Source: Sciurus carolinensis (Eukaryota; Chordata; Mammalia; Rodentia; Sciuridae). Taken from it: DNA of 64,000 bases. Every line of letters begins with the position of its first letter. The first letter of the stretch is position 1. The translations under genes were made by a program, and so were the position numbers. Positions 44,173-55,900 of this stretch are shown one piece after another. Under the pieces are notes generated by a model, which was not told the origin of the DNA, did not search any database, and was given only the letters and a program-made list of their open reading frames with translations. The DNA lies in the NCBI RefSeq assembly GCF_902686445.1, contig NW_025920106.1, forward strand, positions 124,001-188,000. Reading direction: 5' to 3'.

Positions 44173-47100
44173 AACATTTTTCCATATGTTTGTTGATTGC
44201 TTGTAGATCTTCTTCTGTGAAGTGTCTATTCATTTCCTTAGCCCATTTGTCGATTGGATTATTTGAATTCTTGCTGTTGAGTTTTTTGAGTTCTTTATAG
44301 ATTCTGGAGATTAGTGCGCTATCTGAAGTATGATTGGCAAAGATTTTATCCCACTCTGTAGGCTCTTTCTTCACATTGCTGATAGTTTCCTTTGCTGAGA
44401 GAAAGCTTTTTAGTTTGAATCTATCCCAGTTATTAATTCTTGCTTTTATTTCTTGTGCTACGGGAGTCCTGTTGAGGAAGTCTGGTCCTAAGCCGTCATG
44501 TTGAAGCTCTGGACCTACTTTTTCTTCTATAAGATGCAAGTCTCTGGTCTGATTCCGAGATCCTTAATCCATTTTGAGTTAAGTTTTGTGTATGGTGAGA
44601 GATATGGGTTTAGTTTCAATCTCTTGCATATGGATTTCTAATTCTCCCAGCACCATTTGTTGAAGAGGCTATCTTTTCTCCATTGCATATTTTTGGCAAC
44701 TTTGTCTAGTATGAGAAAATTGTATTTATTTGGATTTGTATCCGTGTCCTCAGTTCTGTACCATTGTTCCACCTTTCTACTATGGTACCAATACCATGCC
44801 GTTTTTGTTACTGTTGCTTTGTAGTAGAGTTGGAGATCTGGTATTGTGATACCCCTGCTTCACTCTTTGTGCCAAGGATTGCTTTAGCTATTCTGGGTTT
44901 TTTATTCTTCCAGATGAATTTCATAATTGCTTGCTCTATTTCTGTAAGGTACATCATTGGGATTTTAATTGGAATTGCATTGAATCTGTATAGAACTTTT
45001 GGTAGTATGGCCATTTTGACAGTATTAATTATTCCTATCCAAGAACATGGGAGATCTTTCCATATTCTAAGGTTTTCTTTAATTTCTTTCATTAGTGTTC
45101 TGTAGTTCTCATTGTAGAGGTCTTTCACCTCTTTTGTGAGATTGATTCCCAAGTATTTTAATTTTTTCAAAGCTATTTTGAATGGGGTAGTTTTCCTAAT
45201 TTCTCTTTCTGAAGATTCATCGCTTATGTATAAAAAAGCCTTAGATTTATGTGCATTGATCTTATATCCCGCTACTTTACTGAATTCACTTATAAGGTCT
45301 AAAAGTTTTCTGGTGGAATTTCCTGGTTCCACTAAGCATACAATCATATCATCAGCAAATAGGGATAGTTTGAGATCTTCTTTTCCTATTCGTATCCCTT
45401 TAATTTCTTTGGTCTGTCTAATTGCTCTGGCTAGAATTTCAAGGATGATATTGAAAAGAAGCAGTGAGAGAGGGCATCTCTGCCTTGTTCCTATTTTTAG
45501 GGGGAATGCTTTCAGTTTTTCACCATTTAGAATGATATTAGCCATCGGCTTAGCATAGATGGCCTTTAACATGTTAAGGAATGTTCCCACTATCCCTATT
45601 TTTTCTAGTGTTTTGAGCATGAAGGGGTGCTGTATTTTATCAAATGCTTTCTCTGCATCTATTGAAATAATCATGTGATTGTTGACTTTAAGTCTGTTGA
45701 TATGGTGAATTACATTTACTGATTTCCTGATGTTTTACCAACCTTGCATCCCTGGGATGAAACCCACTTGATCATGGTGCACTATCTTTTTAATATGTTT
45801 TTGTATGCGATTTGCTAAAATTTTGTTTAGAATTTTTGCATGAATGTTCATTAAGGATATTGGTCTAAAATTTTCTTCCTCGTTGTGTCTCTGTCTGGTT
45901 TAGGTATCAGGGTAATACTGGCTTCATAGAATGAGTTTGGGTGGGTTCCCTCCTCTTCTATTTTATGGAATACTTTGAGAAGTATTGGAATGAGCTCTTC
46001 TTTAAAGGTTTTGTAGAACTCGGCTGAGAGTCCTCCTCCTTCAGTGTAGGCAATTCATGTCTCTAGAAAACTGTTGATGTCTTCAAAATTGTCTATTTTG
46101 TTGGAGTATAGATTTTCAAAATAGCTTCTAATTATGTGTTCTATTCCAGTCTTGTATGTTGTGATATTTCCTTTTTCATTCCGAATTTTAGTGAATTGGG
46201 TTTTCTCCCGTCTTCTCTTTATTATTGTGGCTAAAGGTTTATCAATTTTGTTTATTTTTTCAAAGAACCAACTATTTATTTTGTCAATTTTTTGTATTGT
46301 TTCTTTTGTTTCAATTTCATTGATTTCAGCTCTGAGTTTAACTATTTCCTGTCTTCTACTACTTTTGGTGTTGGTCTGTTCTTTTTCTAGGGCTTTGAGC
46401 TGTTGTGTTAGGTCATTTATTTGTTGATTTTTACATCTTTTATTAAATGCGCTCCATGAAATAAATTTTCCTCTAAGTACTGCTTACATAGTGTCCCAGA
46501 GATTTTGACATGATGTTTCTTTGTTCTCATTTACCTCTAAGAATTTTTTAATTTCCTTCCTAATATCTTCTGTTATCCATTCATCATATAATAGCATATT
46601 GTTTAATCTCCAGGTGTTGGAGTAGTTTCTGTTTTTTACTCTTTCATTTATTTCTAACTTCAATCCAATATGATCTGATAGAATACAAGGTAGTGTCTCT
46701 ATCTTCTTGTATTTACTGACATTAGCTTTGTGGCATAATATATGGTCTATTTTAGAGAAGGATCCATGTGCTGCTGAGAAAAAAGTGTATTCACTCTTGG
46801 TTGGATGGTATATTCTATGAATGTCTGTTAAGTCTAAATTATTGATAGTGTTATTCAGATCGATGATTTCTTTGTTCAATTTTTGTTTGGAAGATCTGTC
46901 CAGTGGTGAGAGAGGCGTGTTAAAATCACCTAGTATTATTGTGTTATGGTCTATTTGGTTTCTAAAATTGAGAAGGACTTGTTTGATATACATGGAAGAG
47001 CCACTGTTAGGGGCATAGATGTTTATGATTGTTATATCTTGCTGATTTATGCTTCCCTTAAGCAGTATGAAATGTCCTTCTTTATCCCTTCTGACTAACA

Positions 47101-47365
47101 TTGACTTGAAGTCCACATTATCTGAAATGAGGATGGATACTCCAGTTTTTTTGCTGAGTCCCATGTGCATGGTATGTTTTTCCCCATCCTTTCACCTTTA
47201 GTCTATGGGTATCTCTTTCTATGAGGTGAATCTCTTGTAGGCAACATATTGTTGGATATTTCTTTTTTATCCAATCTGCCAGTCAATGTCTTTTGATTGA
47301 TGAATTCAGGTCATTAACATTCAGGGTTATTATTGAGATATGATTTGTATTCCCAGTCATTTGGT
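44173..47365 (-). pseudogene. L1 ORF2 main part (split by ERV2), frameshifted
   Basis: The minus strand runs from the start near 47365 (MTGNTNHISI-like) through the endonuclease (46484-47170: GDFNTPLSPLDR intact, SAAHGSFSKIDHILCHK, SDHIGLK) to the RT (44808-45674: [28 protein letters not shown]). Several stops and indels separate these blocks, including near 46000-46130. The C-terminus continues beyond ERV2 at 36741-37278. Confidence 0.9.
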
Positions 47366-47373
47366 TTATTTTT

Positions 47374-47379
47374 AAAATT

Positions 47380-47410
<31 letters not shown>

Positions 47411-47413
47411 TTT
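47374..47413. repeat. (TTTA)n microsatellite in L1 ORF1-ORF2 spacer
   Basis: About nine TTTA units in what should be a short spacer upstream of ORF2. The young L1 at 6370-6420 has only AATAAATGAATAAAATG there, so the tract expanded after insertion. Confidence 0.93.
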
Positions 47414-47452
47414 TTTGACACAACTTGGTTCCTTCTTTATTTGACAGTTCCT

Positions 47453-48466
47453 TTAGGATAATTCCTCCCTTTGCTGATTTGCTTCTTTGTTTTTTATCTC
47501 TTCCTCATGGAATATTTTGCTGAGAATATTCTGTAATGCTGGCTTTCTTTTTGTAAATTCTTTTAGCTTTTGTTTATCATGGAATGATTTTATTTCATTG
47601 TCAAATTTGAAGGTAAGTTTTGCTGGGTATAAGATTCTTGGTTGGCATCCATTTTCTTTCAGAGCTTGAAAAATGTTGTTCCAGGCCCTTCTAGCTTTCA
47701 GGGTCTGGATTGAAAAGTCTGCTGATATCCGTATTGGTTTCCCCCTGAATGTAATTTTATTCTTTTCTCTCACAGCCTTTCAAATTCTGTCTTTATTTTT
47801 TATGTTAGGTATTTTCATTATAATTTGCCTTGGTGTGTGTCTGTTGTAATTTTGTGTATTTGGAATCCTATAAGCATCTTGGACTTGATTTTCCATTTCA
47901 TTCTTCAGATTTTGGAAATTTTCTGATATTATTTCATTGAATAGATTGTTCATTCCTTTGGTTTGTTTCTCTAAGCCTTCCTCAATCCCAATAATTCTCA
48001 TTTTTGGCCTTTTCATGATATCCCATAGTTCTGGAGATTCTGTTCATGATTTCTTACCATCTTCACTGTTTGTTCAACTTTGTTTTCGAGGTTAAATATT
48101 TTGTCTTCAATATCTGAGGTTCTGTCTTGCAGGTGTTCTATCCTATTGGTTATGCTTTCTATGGAGTTCTTAATTTGGTTTATTGTTTCCTTCATTTCAA
48201 GGATTTCTGTTTGGGTTTTTTTTTCAATATCTCTAACTCTTTATTGAAATGATATTTTGCTTCCTGTATTTGCTCTGTTAACTGTTGATTGGTGCGATCA
48301 TTCAATGCCTGCATTTGCTCTTTCTTCTCATCATTTGCTTCCCTAATCATTTTAATTATGTACATTCTGAACTCCCTTTCAGTCATTTCTTCTGCCATGC
48401 TGTCATTGGATTTTATTGATGTAGCATCTAGATTTGTTTAGGGCATTTTCTTCCCTTGTTTTCTCA
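47453..48466 (-). pseudogene. L1 ORF1 pseudogene (minus-strand L1)
   Basis: The start ATG is at 48466. The frame is broken into four overlapping pieces: 48398-48192 (MAEEMTEREFRMYIIKMIRE), 48195-48013 (coiled coil, RIEHLQDRTSDIEDK), 48016-47780 (RRM, GLEKQTKGMNNLFNEI) and 47773-47453 (C-terminal domain, ILYPAKLTFKFDNE). The total span matches the 338-codon ORF1 of the young copy. Confidence 0.9.
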
Positions 48467-49791
48467 TAATTGTTCAGGAATCAGTGAGTCATTAATATAT
48501 TGCAGATATCCTCTATCGACTTATAATGTCCCTGAAGATTGCTAGTATATCCCCTCTTATCCTGCAGTAACCTGAATTCTGGGAGTAAGTTGATAATGCG
48601 GTGCTCCACAAGGAAGCTGCCTCTCTAGGTTTGGTGACCCTCAGGTGGGCTATATTTCCTGCTAGTTAGCAGAGGTGCCTCCACTTGATGACCAATGGTC
48701 ATCCAATGGGAAAATAGGCTGTGGGCTGAGGCAAGGTCTGTTTGTGCCTGTGTCTCTGGTTTTACCATCCCTGTGGGAAAACCTCACCGGACAGGGAAGA
48801 CTCCCCTGGTGGGGAGGTCTCGCTGGTCAGTTCCCCTCCTAGAGGTTCCCCTCAATCTACAACTACCACCTGGGCTGTGTTGTCTTCCTCTGCAATTTTC
48901 CCAGGGGCCCGGACCTACCTCCTGGGCCTGGAAGCCTCACCCTTTGCAGGTGAGTCTCTGTAGTCTGCCTCTCCTCAGAGAATCTGCCCACTGTCCTGGA
49001 AACTTCGCTCTGCCCCAGGCTTGTCTCTGTGTGGCTCTTCCAGCAAGAAGCCGCCTACCTCCTGGGACCCTGCTCTGCACCTAATGGCCTGGCTATGCGG
49101 CCCCTCCTCTGAGTCGCCACCTGGAGCCCTGTATAATAGCTCTGAGACTCAGAGACCTGCCCCACACCTCTTCCTCCAGACAGCCACCCGGTGTTCTGAC
49201 GCAGTCACTAGGAGTCCAAGCAACTCACTTCGTATCTCCTCCTCCTGCCAACCGCCCGTAGCCCTAGGCAGTCACTCCGAGTCCAAGTGACCTGCCCTGT
49301 TCCTCCTCCTCCTCCTCGGGTTAGCCCCCCGGGTGTTCAGGAGCGGTGGCTCCGAGACCAAGTGACCTACTGCCCTCCTCCTCCAGGCAGGCCACAGGTG
49401 TTCAGGAGCGGTAGCTTTGAGTCCAATCAACTCACCACTCACTTCCTCCTCTGGCACCTGCCTGTTGCTCCGATGCAGTCACTCCTAGTCCAAGCGACCC
49501 GCCGCACTTCTTCTCTTCCTCCCGGGTTCAGAAGTGGTCATTCTGAGTCCAAACAGCTCACCACACAGCTCCTTCTCAGGCAGCCGCCCAGAGCCCCAGT
49601 GGTTGCTCCAAGTCCAAGCGCTGTGCTGAGTCGCCTCCTCTACAATGGTCCCAGTTGTCCGTGTCTACCACTCCAGCGCGGGGAGGGGCGTCTCTCCGAG
49701 CAACTCTACTTCACAAAGTTCCCCACATTCTGGGACTACCGCCCCATCCGGGACACCTCCCCAAAGGGAGAGACTCACTCTGCGGCTTTTC
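48467..49791 (-). promoter_or_regulatory. L1 5' UTR (minus-strand L1)
   Basis: A GC-rich, C/T-rich plus strand that is homologous in antisense to 3900-5355. It ends at the 19-bp target duplication, about 80 bp short of the young copy's AAGATGGCGG start, so it is slightly 5'-truncated. The open frames at 48695-50050 arise from its composition. Confidence 0.85.
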
Positions 49792-49810
49792 TCTCTTTCT
49801 CTATTTCTTT

Positions 49811-51929
49811 AGGGAACATCTGCATTGCTTCTTTCAAGGTCACAGCAGGTCACTTCTTTCAGTGTGTTTTGTTGGAGACAGTTTCTTTCTATTCTTCCTA
49901 CTAAAGTTTGGAAATAATGTTCCAATAGAAGAACAAATAACCAACTCAGAAGGCAATATTTATTCAATAGCTAAGGTTACTGGCAGTGAGAGAAGGACTG
50001 ACAATTTAGTTTTGAAAAATGGAAAAGGACTATGTAACCACTCTCTTTAGGGAATAGTCATTAATCTAATCCAGGTTCACTGAGAGCCCTGTGCACACTT
50101 TTGAATGAACACAAAAAGCTGATCTCCTTCTCTTCTATTAAGAAACATCAAAAATTAGCAAGCTATCTCAAAGGCTTAGAACCATCTTGCTTATGCACCC
50201 ATAACTAATTGGCTTTTCATTACCTTCCCTAAATGTGAGAGTCTGATGATAGACCACTGGCTTGGAAAGACTTGAATATCAGTACTCATATGTGCAATCA
50301 CCCCTTTGGGAGAGTTCCCAAAATAGGGCATTGCTGAATGCTTCTATGTTCCTTTAAATTTACTGGGGAACAACCAATGGGGATGGTCACCACAAAGAAG
50401 ACCTGCAACTCTGAATGGTGCTGAGTTTGGTAAGCCCTGCGGTACCAGTGAATTTGAAAAAATGAAATAGACTCTGTTTTTTAAGCTGGTAAAATCTAAG
50501 TCATGGAAAATTCTCCCCTCTTATCTCCTACTCCTGTAGATATTCATCTTATGACATTATGGCGTTATGTGATAATGTTTCCTATCCACTAAATTTCTTC
50601 AGGAAGGAGAAAGAGCCCTTTCTGAGCTTTGACAGGCCTGATAGGACCATGAAATGAGCAGTTCAGTCAGTTTCCAAGTCATTGTAAAAGACCATTAAGC
50701 TAGCAAGGTCAGGTAGTGATAATTTCTCATCACTGACCACTCTTGGAAAATGCTTAAAAATTGATCTGCTGGGATCGTTGCTTAATTCTCCAAAACATGA
50801 GAAAAAATAAATCACAGAAAAGGGGTGGTGGATTCTGGGTTTCAGAGGGGTTTGATTCCAGTGGAAACAGATTCACTGTCTTAACAAATAAGTCGCACAA
50901 ACAAGTATAAAGCCTATTTGAGTGTTAGTTTCTTGAGTCTAATACATCTTTCTACCAATACCCTCAACATGGTTCTGTACCCAGTTGTTCCAGTCCTGAC
51001 TTTCACACTTTGAAACACGGCATCACCACATCCATACACTGAGGCATCCAAACCACTGAGGGCTGTACTATTTCCTTTCTAAGAAGATCATCCATGACAC
51101 AGGTGTAGTGTGCCAAACTCTCAATAGAAAAATCACAAGAACATATATATATATATATTTTTTTTAACAGTCCATATATAAATGCTTCATTATTTATTCT
51201 AAAGAATTAAAGTCATTTCCTTAGCCCACTTATTGATTGGGTTATTTGTATTCTTGGTGTAAAGTTTTTTTTTTTATTGTAAACAAATGGGATACATGTT
51301 GTTTCTTAAAATTATATTTTTCTGATGGCTAGACCAATATAGACAAAATAAAAGTTTTAAAGTGATATATTATGACCACAGCTTCCCTACTGAAATCCAA
51401 ATTAGGCAAATACGGTGATTAAAGGCACAGTGTGAAGCCTAGAACAATTAATGTCACTGCTAGATTGAGACACCCTGGAAACACAGCCCATAGACTTTGC
51501 CCTCTGGTAATCTGTTAGCAAGGAGCAGCAAGGGAGAGAAGTCTACATATGTCCCTCCTCATGTCCTCACATCTGCAGCTGTGTACTCAGGGTATGGTGA
51601 TCCTGACAAAGAGACCATGGAACTTAGGAGGTACCAGGTTTGTCTCAGGTGCAAGACTGCAACTCAGATCTGAAGGGTCAAATCCCAGGTGGCATGGAAC
51701 CCTGTGTGTGACTGAGGGATGTTTTATTGCAGTTGCAATATTGGTGACATGTTGTGCTTTTTATGTGGCTGATCAACTGCCTTCTGAACTCTTTCAGTTA
51801 CTGGGCATGGTTTGATTCTAATGGAGCCTGTTGAGAACATGCATCCTGATTTCAGTTAGTGCTCTGTCTTACCTCTCTGCTTGCTGCCAGTGAAGCTCAT
51901 GAAGAGCAGTCCTAGTCATGAGAATTCTA
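49811..51929. other. Apparently single-copy DNA with small L1 scraps
   Basis: About 2.1 kb. No gene recognised. The plus frame at 51549-51815 (88 codons) has no known domain. An (AT)n/T tract lies at 51145-51168. Confidence 0.6.
51211..51302 (-). mobile_element. Two L1 scraps in swapped order
   Basis: 51211-51265 matches the antisense L1 ORF2 region seen at 44229-44285 (TCATTTCCTTAGCCCA...). 51272-51302 matches the antisense extreme 3' end seen at 36508-36540 (TTTATTGTAAACAAATGGGA). Both face the same way, but the 3' end lies on the wrong side for one collinear element, so these are two events or a rearranged insertion. Confidence 0.75.
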
Positions 51930-52915
51930 TAATAGTATGGATTCTATAATAGTATTACTATCTACAGGACAACTGTTATATCACTTTTGGATGGTGTAAT
52001 ATTGGTATTACATTATTATTAATAACTAAGGACAGATATTGCATTAGATTGAAATGGTTTTTTATGATATTATTTTTGCATAATAGACTACATAACAGCT
52101 ATTATATTTGTTATGGATGTTATCACACACCTCTTCTATCAGTATCCAAGGTCTATAGAAGATATTATGTTAACATTAAATGCTATACTATGGATAATGT
52201 GATATTATTAAAACCTCAGGGTCATTATTATATTAGTTGTGCTTCCTGTAATATGAAAATTATATCAATTTTAAAAGGCACCTATCATATCTGTTTGATA
52301 TGTCATAGTATGGATATCATATTAGTATTAAAAGGCATAAATAACCTTTAGGTCACTTTTCAAAACTCAGGTATGCATATCATCTTGGAATTAAAATCAA
52401 CATGGTAGTTAATACATAATTTTCATGATAACTTATAAAAATTATTTAATGACAAAAATGCAGGTGTTTTATTAGCATAAGGTTGTATAATATAAATATA
52501 CTACTGTTAAATGCTACAGAACACCTGTTTACTAGTTTTAGATGTTATAACAAGGATATTAAATGCATATTAAAATCCACAAGTAAGATATATTGGTTTC
52601 AGAGTTTATGGATAAGATGGCAAATAGTAATATTAAAAACTACAAGACATATATTTCATTGGTTTTTTAGGTGATATATGGATGTCATATTTGTACTTCA
52701 AGGTAGAGGGGAGCTAGTATATTCATTTTAGATGATAGGCTATGAATAACACATTAGTTTTATAGGCCACAGCACAGCTTCTATATTCGTATTTCATACT
52801 CTAGTTTGGATATTATATTAGTATTTTAGTACTCTGAATGGCTGTGATAACCATTTCTAATGTTGTATTATCAAACTGTTCATTGCTTGTATTTTTATTT
52901 TTTCTGTAATTTACA
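51930..52915 (+). repeat. Array 3: degenerate ~60-bp AT-rich repeat
   Basis: Units recur around TATGGATATCATATTAGTAT + TAAAAGGC, with TATGGAT at about 52112, 52190, 52310, 52606 and 52678. The spacing is roughly 60 bp or multiples. Strong divergence. No gene. Confidence 0.7.
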
Positions 52916-52949
52916 TGTTAACCTTTAAAAAATAAATGGTATTTATAAA

Positions 52950-55900
52950 AAAGTGGTCAAGTGAGGATTATATATGAATATGAGAGTGCACAGAGCAAAT
53001 ACTTTGTGAGTATTTTAGGCCACAGTGAAGATTTTATTTGAGTGTTAGAGATCAAGGGAGAATATTATGTAAAAGTTACCAGAATGAGGATAGGTAAATG
53101 TCATAGACCACATAAGGATATTGTGTGTCATTGCTATAGTGAGGTAATTATCAGAGTGTCAGAGACATTGTGAAGGTATTATGTGAGTGTTGGTAGGCAG
53201 ATTAAAGCTATTATGTGAATGTGAGCTGCCAGACTAAAGACATAATGTGTCAAAGGTCTCAGTGAGTGCAATGTCTGGATTTTAGTGGCTACAGTGAGGA
53301 CAGTTTTCCAAGGCTAGTGGTCAGAGTGAGAAGAATATGTGAGAACATGAGGCCATAGTAAGTATATTATATGAATGTCAGAGGTCAGATAAGGGCTTTA
53401 TGTGAGTGTCAGATGTCATAGTGAGGGTATAATATGAGTTTAAGAGACCACCTGGAGGATATTTTATGTGTGTCAGAGACCAGAGGAAGAGTACTGAGAA
53501 AGAGTCAGAGGTTTTCGTATGGACATTATGTGCATGTAATTATTCATAGTAAAGATATTATGTGAAAGTCAGTGTCCAAAGTCAGGGTAATATCTGACTC
53601 TGAGAGGTCACATGATATGTGACTTTCAGAGGTCACAGTGAAGATATTGTGTGAAAGTCACAGGCCACATTGAGGTTTAGATGTTTGTGTCAGAGGCCAC
53701 AATCAGGGTTTTATGTGATTATCAAGGTACCAGTGAGGGAATTTTATGAGTCAGACCAAGGGAAGATAATATGTGATTGTCATGGTAACAATGAGTGTAT
53801 TATATGAGTGTCAGAGGTCACAGGATATTATGTGAGAGTCAAAGACCAGAGTGAGGATATTGTGTGTTTGAAGGTACAGTGAGGATTTTATATATATATA
53901 TATAAATATCTGAGTCCACATTGATGACATTATATCAGTGTCAGATGCCAGAATGTGTTTATTGAATGTCAGAAGCCTCAGGGAAGATAGTCAATGAGCG
54001 ACAGAGGTCACAGAGGTCACATTGAGACTATTATGTGTCAGTGGTAAGAGTGATGATATTATGTGAGTGTCAGAGGCTACAATGAGGGAATTATGTGAGT
54101 CTTATTGGCCACAGTGAGGGTATTATATCAATATGAGGCCATATTGAAGATGCTATGTGAATGTCAGAGGTATTTTGTGAATTTCAGAAGCCAGAGTGAG
54201 GTAAATGTCAGAGGTTTAATTGTGTATATTATATAAGTGTCAGAGGCCACAGGGATGGTATTATATGAGTGCCAGGACCAAATGAGGATATTATGTGAGT
54301 GGCAACTCTCCCAGAAAGAATATTGTGTGAGTGTCAGAGGCTACAGTTAGGATATACTGTCCTTCACAGGGACAACACTGTGGAAATTTGGTGGGTGTCA
54401 ATGGCCAAAGTGAGAATATTTTGTCACATCAGGGGCCAGCTTGAGGATATTATGAGTGTCCCAAGTCACAGTGACTGTCTTGGACCATAGTGAGTGTATT
54501 ATGTGAGTGTCAGAGGTGACACTTATATTATGTGAGTATATAATTGAAGGTATTTGGTGAGTATTAGAGGCCACATTGAGGGTATTATATGAGTGGCAAA
54601 GTGATAGTGATGGCATTTTGTGAGTGTCAGATGCCAAGTGAGGATATTATGTGAATATCAGGGGCAAAAATGAGTATATTAAGTGAGTGAAAGAGGTCAC
54701 AGTTAAAATACTATGTCAGTTTCAGAGGTCAGATTGAATTTATTATATGAATATCAGAGACCAAATGTGGATATTATATGAGTGTCAGAGGCTACATTGC
54801 AAGCATGATGTGAGTGTCTCAGGTCACAAAAAGATATTATGTGCATGATGAGTCACTTTGAATGTAATATGTGAGTATAGGAGGTCAATCTGTGGGTCTT
54901 TTGTGAGTATCACAGATTAGAATAAGGATACTATATCAGTATCAGAGACCAAAAGGATGACATTATGAGTGCAAAAATTAACCGAGAGGATATTACATCA
55001 GTTTCAGACATCACAAATTATGTCAATGCCAGAGGCCAAAGTGATGATATTTTATGTGTGTCAGAGGACCCAGTGATAATATTTATGTGACTTTCAGAGG
55101 ACACAGTGTGATATTATGTGAATGACAGAGAACAAAGTGGTAGTAGTCTGGGTCTGAGGTCAAAATGTGTGTATTATTGATTGTCAGAGAACAGAATTGG
55201 GGATTTATGTGAGTGTCACAGGGTACAGTGAGGGTGTTAAGTGAATGCCAGAGGTCACGGTATAGTTAATATGTGTCAGAGGTAGCACTGATTATATTAT
55301 GTGTCAGAGGCCAATTAAGGATATAATGTCTGTGTCAGAGGTCAAATTGAGTGCATAATCTGAGTGTCTGAGATCACAGTGAGGTTATTTGAGTGTCAGT
55401 GGTCAAAGTGAGAATATTACATTAGTGTCAGAGGTCAAGTTAGGATATTTTGTGAATGTCAAATCCAAAGTGAGGGTATTACATAAGTAACAGAGGTCCC
55501 AGTGAGGTTATATTGTGATTGTAAGAGGTCACAATGAGGATATTATGTGAGCATCAGAGGTCATGTGAGGACATTATGTGACTATCAGATTCACAGTGAG
55601 GATATTATGTGAGTGTCACATAATAGGTGAGGAAATTAAGTGAGTATCAGAGGTACCAGTGAAGATAAATAAAAGGGTCCAAAGTCATTTCAGAAAATAA
55701 TGTGAGTGTTAAAGATCACAGTGAGGACATAATGTGAGTATGAGTGGCCACAGAGGTATTATGTCAGTTTCTAAAAAAGAAAAATGAGAATATTAATTGA
55801 GTGTCACAGGGCTCAGAAGGGAAATTATGTGAGAGCCAGAGGACACACTGAGGGTATTCTATGAGTGGCTTAAGCCATGTAAGGATATTATGTGGGTGAG

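Larger units (their letters stand above)
36461..49791 (-). mobile_element. Near full-length L1 (minus), interrupted by ERV2
   Basis: The L1 spans 36461-37278 and 44173-49791, about 6.4 kb once ERV2 (37285-44166) is removed, close to the 6.7 kb of the young copy. In sense order it has a 5' UTR (49791-48467), ORF1 (48466-47453), a (TTTA)n-expanded spacer, ORF2 (about 47365 to 36745), a C-rich-strand 3' UTR and a poly(A) tail seen as T-runs at 36461-36510. A 19-bp target duplication flanks it. It is dead from many indels. Confidence 0.93.

Noticed and set aside
48695..50050. Frames of 73-205 codons on the plus strand
   Set aside because: They are antisense to the L1 5' UTR and run across the L1 edge into flanking DNA; composition explains them.
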